A stretch of DNA of 36,017 bases, from NCBI GenBank assembly GCA_016786745.1, contig JAEUVS010000048.1, positions 1 through 36,017 on the forward strand. The letters are read 5' to 3'. This DNA is from Chitinophagaceae bacterium (GTDB lineage: Bacteria; Bacteroidota; Bacteroidia; Chitinophagales; Chitinophagaceae). Below, piece after piece: positions 31,510-36,017 of the stretch. The position numbers and the translations under genes are program-made. Within the stretch, counting starts at the first letter, position 1. Every line of letters starts with the position of its first letter. The notes under the pieces were generated by a model. It had not been told where the DNA came from. It ran no database searches and saw nothing but the letters and a program-made list of their open reading frames with translations.

Positions 31510-32472
31510 TTAGTCGCGGTCCATTACAAAACACGAGACGATTTCAGCGTTGTCGAGTTTTTTCTTCTCGCCCGGTGAACGGTATAAATTACAGGTGAGA
31601 TAGGCTTTTACTTTTACATAGTATTTTCCATCTGCGCGGTGCCCATCCTCCACGCCAACTATTTTGAACGTACTTCCTTCCTGTTCCCCATCTTTCGATA
31701 TCGACCATTCTTTGCCTTCATCGTCAATCCATTTCACTAAAATTCCGTCGCTGAATTTTCCGCATCTGTCAAATGCTATATTGGAAGAACCGGGATTAAA
31801 AAAAGCGAGGAACACTTCTTCAGTTGCATCCTGCATACCACGAAGGAATTGCTTTTGTAATGTTAGCGAGCCGTAACCGGGAGCAGGAGCACCTCCTGGA
31901 TGTACGAAGGCAGAAACAAGTACAGAATCGCCATTTAATTTTTCTGAAAGGGCGTCGTCTTCATCGCCGGGAAAAACGATATTGAAGCTTTCACCACCAA
32001 GAGTTCCTTTCATATAAATTCCGGAGGGCACTTCCTCCAGTTGCACGGCCTGCTGAATAACCGGGATGGTATAAGCGATATCGCTGTTAGCTGCAGCTAC
32101 TATGAACCTGTTGTTGCCGGGTTCCACAGGCATTCCTTTTCCCCGGAGTTTTACTTCCTGGATACCGGTTTCTTCTACTGTGTCGGAAATCGCGAAGCTG
32201 AAACCGTTCACAGATTCTGTTGAGTAAAAGATGGTGCCCGGCCGGGTAACGTTTACGTTAATGGTGATGTATTCGTTTTCAGTCATGGGTGCACCTGCGT
32301 AAAAGGTGCCATGGAGTACGCCGGAAAGGCAGGGATCTTCAGGAACCTGGAACTGAAATTCGGCGGTTGATTCCTGTTCTTCTTCACCACCACCGCCTCC
32401 ACCTGTGTTTTTGGTGCATGAGAAAACTGTTGCGGCAATGATCGCAAAGAGGGCGGGGAAGTATCTTTTCAT
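31510..32472 (-). CDS. hypothetical lipoprotein with Gly/Glu tether
   Basis: The start is placed at ATG 32472 (320 residues); ATG 32484 adds four residues. The SPII signal is MKRYFPALFAIIAATVFSC (lipobox VFSC). It is followed by TKNTGGGGGGEEEQES, a flexible glycine tether and an acidic run that would suit export to the cell surface. The mature part appears to be two or three beta domains (VNVTRPGTIFYSTESVNGF, then SGIYMKGTLGGESFNI, then GKYYVKVKAYLTCNLY). No enzyme motif was recognised. It is divergent from the YD-repeat-like lipoprotein at 32642, with 169 bases between starts. Confidence 0.72.
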   Translation of the reverse strand: MKRYFPALFAIIAATVFSCTKNTGGGGGGEEEQESTAEFQFQVPEDPCLSGVLHGTFYAGAPMTENEYITINVNVTRPGTIFYSTESVNGFSFAISDTVEETGIQEVKLRGKGMPVEPGNNRFIVAAANSDIAYTIPVIQQAVQLEEVPSGIYMKGTLGGESFNIVFPGDEDDALSEKLNGDSVLVSAFVHPGGAPAPGYGSLTLQKQFLRGMQDATEEVFLAFFNPGSSNIAFDRCGKFSDGILVKWIDDEGKEWSISKDGEQEGSTFKIVGVEDGHRADGKYYVKVKAYLTCNLYRSPGEKKKLDNAEIVSCFVMDRD

Positions 32473-32641
32473 ACGTAAGGGCAAAATGGAGCGACAAGAT
32501 AAGCATGAAGTTGCTGGAAACCAATCACATTACATTTCACGCTAAAAAAATAAATAGTTACCCTTATTAATGGTTCTTTTAGTTAACGCTTATATGCCTT
32601 TCAACGGCAAATATCTATTTTGGGCATCCTAAACCTTTATT

Positions 32642-33397
32642 ATGCGGATCGTTCGACCCTTAGTCCTCATTACCTTATCAGCGCTTTCATTTTCAGCATG
32701 TCAGAAGGACGATATACCGTTTGAAGAGCAAAATAAGCCGGTTCACAGGGTAAAGACATACACCGAAACTATACACTCTTCATTTCTGGGCGATATTTCA
32801 GAAACATATAATCTTTCTTACGACGATAACAACAGGATCGCTTCAATGATTTCGGCTGATGATCCAGGCAACAAATTCGTTTTTACGTACCCTAATTCAA
32901 CCTTGTTTCAGCTCGACATTTATACTGACAACGCTGTTGTAATTCATGAAGATGGTTTTCTGAATGAATCAAAAATGCTCGACAGCACATTTCAGTATAA
33001 CGACGAAGGCGATACTACCACTGAAAAGCATTTTTATAACGCTGATAAACTCGTGGTAAAAACCAACGAATACAATTACACCACAGCCGGTGGATCCGTA
33101 TTGATGGATCAGACAAATTATACATACGACAGCAACAAAAGACTTATCGAAGAATCAAATTCGCTGGGAGTAACGAAATACGAGTACGATGGCAATGTAG
33201 CCAACACCATCGACCTGTACCCGGTTTTCTTTATGCAGGTTAAGCAACTTCCTTCGAAGACGATCTATTCATCCGGCGGAGATGAAACCGTAACCGCCAT
33301 TCACACCTATACATTCGACTCGATGAACAGGATTACCAGCGACAAATCTGTTCTTTCGACCGGTGATGAAATCATTAAGTCGTACACCTACTATTAA
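32642..33397 (+). CDS. YD-repeat-like lipoprotein A
   Basis: This 251-residue protein has an SPII signal, MRIVRPLVLITLSALSFSAC, with lipobox FSAC. The residues after the cysteine, CQKDD, match the lysine-acidic surface-export pattern described for Capnocytophaga lipoproteins. The mature part has repeated YD-like strands (YNLSYDDNNRIASMI, TFQYNDEGDTTTEK, NYTYDSNKRLIEES, HTYTFDSMNRITSD), similar to RHS-type beta hairpins but without an RHS core or toxin domain. It is convergent with a second protein of the same general type, with only 7 bases between the stop codons. Function is unknown. Confidence 0.75.
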   Translation: MRIVRPLVLITLSALSFSACQKDDIPFEEQNKPVHRVKTYTETIHSSFLGDISETYNLSYDDNNRIASMISADDPGNKFVFTYPNSTLFQLDIYTDNAVVIHEDGFLNESKMLDSTFQYNDEGDTTTEKHFYNADKLVVKTNEYNYTTAGGSVLMDQTNYTYDSNKRLIEESNSLGVTKYEYDGNVANTIDLYPVFFMQVKQLPSKTIYSSGGDETVTAIHTYTFDSMNRITSDKSVLSTGDEIIKSYTYY

Positions 33398-33404
33398 TAA
33401 TTCC

Positions 33405-34184
33405 TTAATCGCAATCGTAAATCACTTTCCAGGCATGGTCGGCGTTAAAGAACATGTCGTTGTAAGGTAACATTGATAAAGGCAAGCCCTTCGAATTGTA
33501 CTTCGGTTGTACGGCAGGGTTATTCTGGCTCCAGTTGCGGAAAATAAACTGGAACACTTTGTTCTGGCGCAATGGATTAATCTTATAATCGTACCAGGAA
33601 GATTTCCATCCTGCAACTGCAAGATTACCCCGCGAATCGTATGTGAAAGTGGGATTACGGGTGGGGTAGAGCGGTCCGCCTTCATTCAATATGTTCTTAA
33701 TGGTTTCTTTGATAATTCTTCCCTGGTTATCGTATACAAATGTGGAAACATACGTCGAAGCATACCCGGCCGGATTATAAAGCGCGCTGTCCTGGATACA
33801 CACACCTGCGCTATTATATTTATAAAAATGACGTTCTGTAGCAAAACCGTTAAGATCGGGATTGGTCGTCCATACTTTAAGTGAACCATCAGGGTTGTAA
33901 AGAAAATAGTGATTATAGTTTCCGGTTCCCACAAAATTATAAAGCAGGCTTACGGGGTTCCCTTTCGAATTGTAGGTAAATACTCCGCTGACGCTTGTTT
34001 GGGTTGTTCCGCCGTAGTAAGTGTAAATGCGCCGCATTTTACATTTGTTCAAATCAACTTCGGCATTCAGACTCGTTGATAGGGACACCGAATCCCGTTT
34101 TGTGATTTCTGTCTTGTTACAAGACAAAGAGGTGGTGACAGCGAGACCCATTACAAGGCACGCTGACCAGGGGAATTTAGGCAT
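33405..34184 (-). CDS. YD-repeat-like lipoprotein B
   Basis: This 259-residue protein has an SPII signal, MPKFPWSACLVMGLAVTTSLSC, with lipobox SLSC. The post-cysteine sequence, CNKTEITKRD, lacks the acidic run of its neighbour, so it may stay in the periplasm. The mature part contains YD-like repeats (GVFTYNSKGNPVSLLY, HYFLYNPDGSLKVW, RHFYKYNSAGVC, STFVYDNQGRIIKE, PTFTYDSRGNLA). It is related in style to the convergent protein at 32642 but the two are not close copies. No effector or enzyme domain is present. Confidence 0.75.
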   Translation of the reverse strand: MPKFPWSACLVMGLAVTTSLSCNKTEITKRDSVSLSTSLNAEVDLNKCKMRRIYTYYGGTTQTSVSGVFTYNSKGNPVSLLYNFVGTGNYNHYFLYNPDGSLKVWTTNPDLNGFATERHFYKYNSAGVCIQDSALYNPAGYASTYVSTFVYDNQGRIIKETIKNILNEGGPLYPTRNPTFTYDSRGNLAVAGWKSSWYDYKINPLRQNKVFQFIFRNWSQNNPAVQPKYNSKGLPLSMLPYNDMFFNADHAWKVIYDCD

Positions 34185-34447
34185 AAAGTGTATATTGAAG
34201 GTTTAGACGCGATGTAACCGGATAGTGGAGAAAAGACATATTAAAGGTAATCGGTATATGCCGTTCCATCAAAATTTAAATTTCCCCAAACGGCCCGAAA
34301 GTACTAACTTCCCTACCCGATTTTCCTCTCTTATAGCCTTTAGAAAATACCTGGCCGGAAGGCCACATTTTACATATCCTTTCAGATTCCTTATTGTTTA
34401 AGAATATCCACGGGAAGCCTGTGTTTTCTCAACAACAACCTTAACTC

Positions 34448-34681
34448 ATGCTTTATCTGAAAGTAGCTGCAGTGATCACATTGATCATCTCCCTGGTCTT
34501 ATCACCATCAGCAAAACATCCCGAAGGAAGGAAGGATCTCGTAGGCGTTAACACCCGGAGCGAGCCAACGCTAACCGTTCAGGCTGCACCTGCACAGTGC
34601 AAAGCCATACTCGACGGCGGCGTGCAATGTGTAGAGAAGGCCACGCACAAAGGATTTTGTACGCAGCACTTCAAAGAATAG
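34448..34681 (+). CDS. small exported or anchored Cys/His metal-site protein
   Basis: This 77-residue protein has an N-terminal hydrophobic segment (about residues 4-19) that could be a signal peptide or anchor. The C-terminal half carries C51-x9-C61-x9-C71-x2-H74, within AQCKAILDGGVQCVEKATHKGFCTQH. The spacing resembles a small zinc-binding motif found at the ends of various bacterial and phage proteins, where it usually follows the pattern CxAxTKxGxxCxRxAxxGxxYCxxH. A structural metal site is likely. No partner is evident; it is convergent with the response-regulator gene, with 3 bases between them. Confidence 0.65.
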   Translation: MLYLKVAAVITLIISLVLSPSAKHPEGRKDLVGVNTRSEPTLTVQAAPAQCKAILDGGVQCVEKATHKGFCTQHFKE

Positions 34682-34684
34682 CTG

Positions 34685-35080
34685 TCAGGCTAAAGATTTT
34701 TCTTTGTTCAGCAAACTGTTTACAGCGGTAGTAACCTGCTCGCGCGTAAATGGCTTTGTGAGAAACAGGTCAGCTCCATTTTCAAGCGCTACATCGCCAG
34801 CCGACGGATCATAACCTGTGAGCATTATAATCCCCGAAGAGGGAGAAAGCTTTTTCACAACCTGGATGAAATCCACTCCAAAGCCATCAGGCAGTTTATT
34901 ATCCAGCAGCACTATTTCAGGCTTTTCAGTTTGCAGATATTGCGTGGCGCTGTGAAGGTTTTTTGCGTGGTCTACCTGGTGGTCCTCATCCTGCAGGATG
35001 ATGTTTAGCAAAAGGCACATGTCGCCTTCGTCTTCGATAATGAGCACCTTCTTTTTTTGGGGTGATAAGGGGCTATCCAT
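34685..35080 (-). CDS. stand-alone response-regulator receiver protein
   Basis: This 131-residue cytoplasmic protein is a single CheY-like receiver domain without an output domain. The acidic pair is E16-D17 (IIEDEG), the phosphoacceptor is D60 (LLDNKLPDG), and T88 (MLTGY) and K109 (LTKPF) complete the active site. It should be phosphorylated by a histidine kinase not in this window and act by protein contact. The start is ATG 35080. An 18-bp palindrome and a 10-bp-spaced direct repeat lie directly upstream. Confidence 0.92.
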   Translation of the reverse strand: MDSPLSPQKKKVLIIEDEGDMCLLLNIILQDEDHQVDHAKNLHSATQYLQTEKPEIVLLDNKLPDGFGVDFIQVVKKLSPSSGIIMLTGYDPSAGDVALENGADLFLTKPFTREQVTTAVNSLLNKEKSLA

Positions 35081-35088
35081 TGCAGTAG

Positions 35089-35124
35089 TATTTAAAATTT
35101 TAAATAATGAACATTTATGAACAT
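35089..35124. promoter_or_regulatory. palindrome and direct repeat upstream of the response-regulator gene
   Basis: An exact 18-bp palindrome (TATTTAAAATTTTAAATA, 35089-35106) sits 8 bases upstream of the minus-strand start codon. It is followed at once by two copies of ATGAACAT (35107-35114 and 35117-35124), spaced 10 bases, one helical turn. They may be operator sites; the palindrome is all A/T and so less convincing than the direct repeat. Confidence 0.35.
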
Positions 35125-35197
35125 CATGGTGTGATTAACCAAGAGAGCGGATCCATCGGTGAGCAATGCATTGGCCTGTTTAATTTTGCCCTTTATC

Positions 35198-35407
35198 TCA
35201 TTCCAATGGCCTTTTAATTCGAGTCGATCCATAAAGATGTTTTTTATAACCCCATAAAAATTCTATGCCAACACAATTCTGTTCTTCACCGCTAACTTCA
35301 CCACCTCCGGGAATATTCATTCCGAAGAATACATCGGTCGGCTGAACGGTAGCGCATGAACAAAATATTAATGCTGTTATTAAGCAGAAGTTTGTGTAAT
35401 TACGCAT
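35198..35407 (-). CDS. small hypothetical lipoprotein (69 aa)
   Basis: This 69-residue frame starts at ATG 35407 with an SPII signal, MRNYTNFCLITALIFCSC, with lipobox FCSC and then ATVQPTDVFFGMNIPGG. The mature part is only about 50 residues and includes NCVGIEFLWGYKKHLYG, a beta-like stretch. The signal makes it likely to be real in spite of its size. No family was recognised. It is divergent from the Gfo/Idh/MocA gene, with 68 bases between starts. Confidence 0.5.
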   Translation of the reverse strand: MRNYTNFCLITALIFCSCATVQPTDVFFGMNIPGGGEVSGEEQNCVGIEFLWGYKKHLYGSTRIKRPLE

Positions 35408-35475
35408 ACGATTGCATATTGTGGCGAAGGAACAGGAGAAATTATTAATTTAAGTGATAGAATAAAAGAATTATT

Positions 35476-36017
35476 ATGGGAAAAACAGGACGCAGATCAT
35501 TTTTACAAAAAAGCGGCGCAGCGTTGCTGGCCGGAAGTTTTGCATTGGATCTTGTGAATCCGAAACGCGCGTATGCTTCGGCAGCGGATTCGTTGAAGGT
35601 TGGCCTGGTAGGATGTGGCGGTCGTGGTACCGGTGCCGCTATGCAGGCGTTGCAGGCTGATCCCGGTACGGTAATCACGGCAATGGGCGACATATTCCCC
35701 GCGCAGATGGACATGGCGATAAAGGAACTCACCGAAGCTTTCCCTGACAGGGTGAAACCAACGAAATTCACCGGCTTCGACGCTTATAAAAAAGTAATTG
35801 ACTCGGGCGTTGATGTGGTTCTTCTGGCTACACCACCCGTATTCCGTCCGGAACATTTTTCGGCGGCAGTAAATGCAGGCAAACACGTATTTGCTGAAAA
35901 ACCGGTGGCCATAGATGCCCCGGGTGTTCGAAAAATTTTGGAATCTGCAAAAAAGGCGAAAGAGAAAAATCTCTCCGTGGTATCAGGCTTTTGTTTCCGT
36001 TACGATTTTGCCAAACG
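35476..36017 (+). CDS. Tat-exported Gfo/Idh/MocA-family oxidoreductase, 3' truncated
   Basis: An open frame begins at ATG 35476 and runs off the right edge (180 codons visible). The N-terminus GRRSFLQKSGAALLAG has the twin-arginine pattern (RRSFL) of Tat export of a folded, cofactor-carrying enzyme. A Rossmann domain follows: LKVGLVGCGGRGTGAA (GxGxxG-type dinucleotide site), then VDVVLLATPPVFRPEHFSAAVNAGKHVFAEKPVAIDAPG, which holds the conserved EKP lysine motif of the family. These enzymes are NAD(P)-dependent sugar or inositol dehydrogenases, or act on glycosidic bonds through redox chemistry. Full members are about 400-450 residues, so less than half is visible. Confidence 0.92.
   Translation, partial: MGKTGRRSFLQKSGAALLAGSFALDLVNPKRAYASAADSLKVGLVGCGGRGTGAAMQALQADPGTVITAMGDIFPAQMDMAIKELTEAFPDRVKPTKFTGFDAYKKVIDSGVDVVLLATPPVFRPEHFSAAVNAGKHVFAEKPVAIDAPGVRKILESAKKAKEKNLSVVSGFCFRYDFAK

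Noticed and set aside
33507..33884. 125-residue plus-strand open frame inside YD lipoprotein B
   Set aside because: It is antisense to repeated YD-type strands and lacks any signal.
34366..34379. TGGCC-GGAA-GGCCA hairpin near 34360-34380 as a terminator or leader element
   Set aside because: The stem is five pairs and lacks a following T-run or supporting context.
35503..35886. Minus-strand open frames at the right edge
   Set aside because: They are shadows of the Gfo/Idh/MocA gene, which has Tat, Rossmann and EKP motifs on the plus strand.
1..36017. CRISPR array, tRNA, rRNA or riboswitch
   Set aside because: No regularly spaced repeats, no cloverleaf or rRNA sequence and no recognisable riboswitch core were seen by eye; a covariance-model search would be needed to exclude small RNAs.

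Overview
The window looks like a piece of a Bacteroidota chromosome, most likely the Chitinophagaceae or a close relative. The evidence is a type IX secretion sorting domain on one secreted protein, many short SPII lipoproteins with acidic residues after the cysteine, FG-GAP/ASPIC secreted propellers, a weak Shine-Dalgarno pattern, and protein-sequence style. GC content is moderate. The taxonomic call is an inference from gene content. The region is gene-dense: 38 protein genes are called, two of them cut by the window edges. No rRNA, tRNA, CRISPR array or full insertion sequence was seen. No gene-free stretch exceeds 300 bases. The three longest are about 1201-1455 (one candidate promoter), 9434-9698 (a MITE-like element) and 34185-34447 (nothing convincing).

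Region 1 (1-11.4 kb) is a sugar and secreted-protein neighbourhood. It holds the 3' part of an L-arabinose-isomerase-like gene, a small hypothetical gene, a minus-strand sialidase-like/SdiA-regulated pair, a methyltransferase with a clear terminator, and an AraC regulator. It also has two secreted FG-GAP propeller proteins flanking a DUF4142-like protein, a putative TIM-barrel glycosidase-like protein and a GNAT acetyltransferase. A 190-bp element with 9-bp terminal inverted repeats and a perfect 8-bp target duplication lies 6 bases upstream of the start codon of the larger propeller gene.

Region 2 (11.5-19.6 kb) begins with a T9SS cargo protein and its terminator. It continues with a coherent nitrite-reduction module. 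On the minus strand are nirB, nirD, an alginate-export-type outer-membrane porin and a formate/nitrite channel, closely spaced or overlapping as one operon. Divergently transcribed are cobA (first step of siroheme synthesis, the NirB cofactor) and an overlapping FNR-type regulator. That regulator has an N-terminal cysteine cluster plus the internal cysteine that aligns with the fourth cluster ligand of E. coli FNR. A TGAT-N4-ATCA site lies in the shared intergenic region. Together these genes supply an outer-membrane pore, inner-membrane channel, enzyme, cofactor and a predicted oxygen-responsive switch.

Region 3 (19.7-28.4 kb) is mixed. It has an ECF sigma factor followed at once by a four-helix membrane protein, a lipoprotein, a secreted type-B carboxylesterase, a Tet-like MFS exporter, and a membrane-anchored protein resembling a PD-(D/E)XK nuclease with altered catalytic residues. 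A DMFase-like exported protein overlaps an SMP-30/gluconolactonase-family gene by a TTGA junction, and a uracil-DNA-glycosylase-superfamily protein follows.

Region 4 (28.4-36 kb) has a coiled-coil membrane protein, an amidohydrolase and six small lipoproteins, two of them convergent YD-repeat-like proteins. A Cys/His metal-site mini-protein, a stand-alone response regulator and the 5' end of a Tat-exported Gfo/Idh/MocA oxidoreductase complete it. No single wholly new defence or biosynthetic system is evident. The most promising leads are the FNR-linked nir module with its embedded porin, the MITE at the propeller gene, and the degenerate nuclease-like membrane protein.
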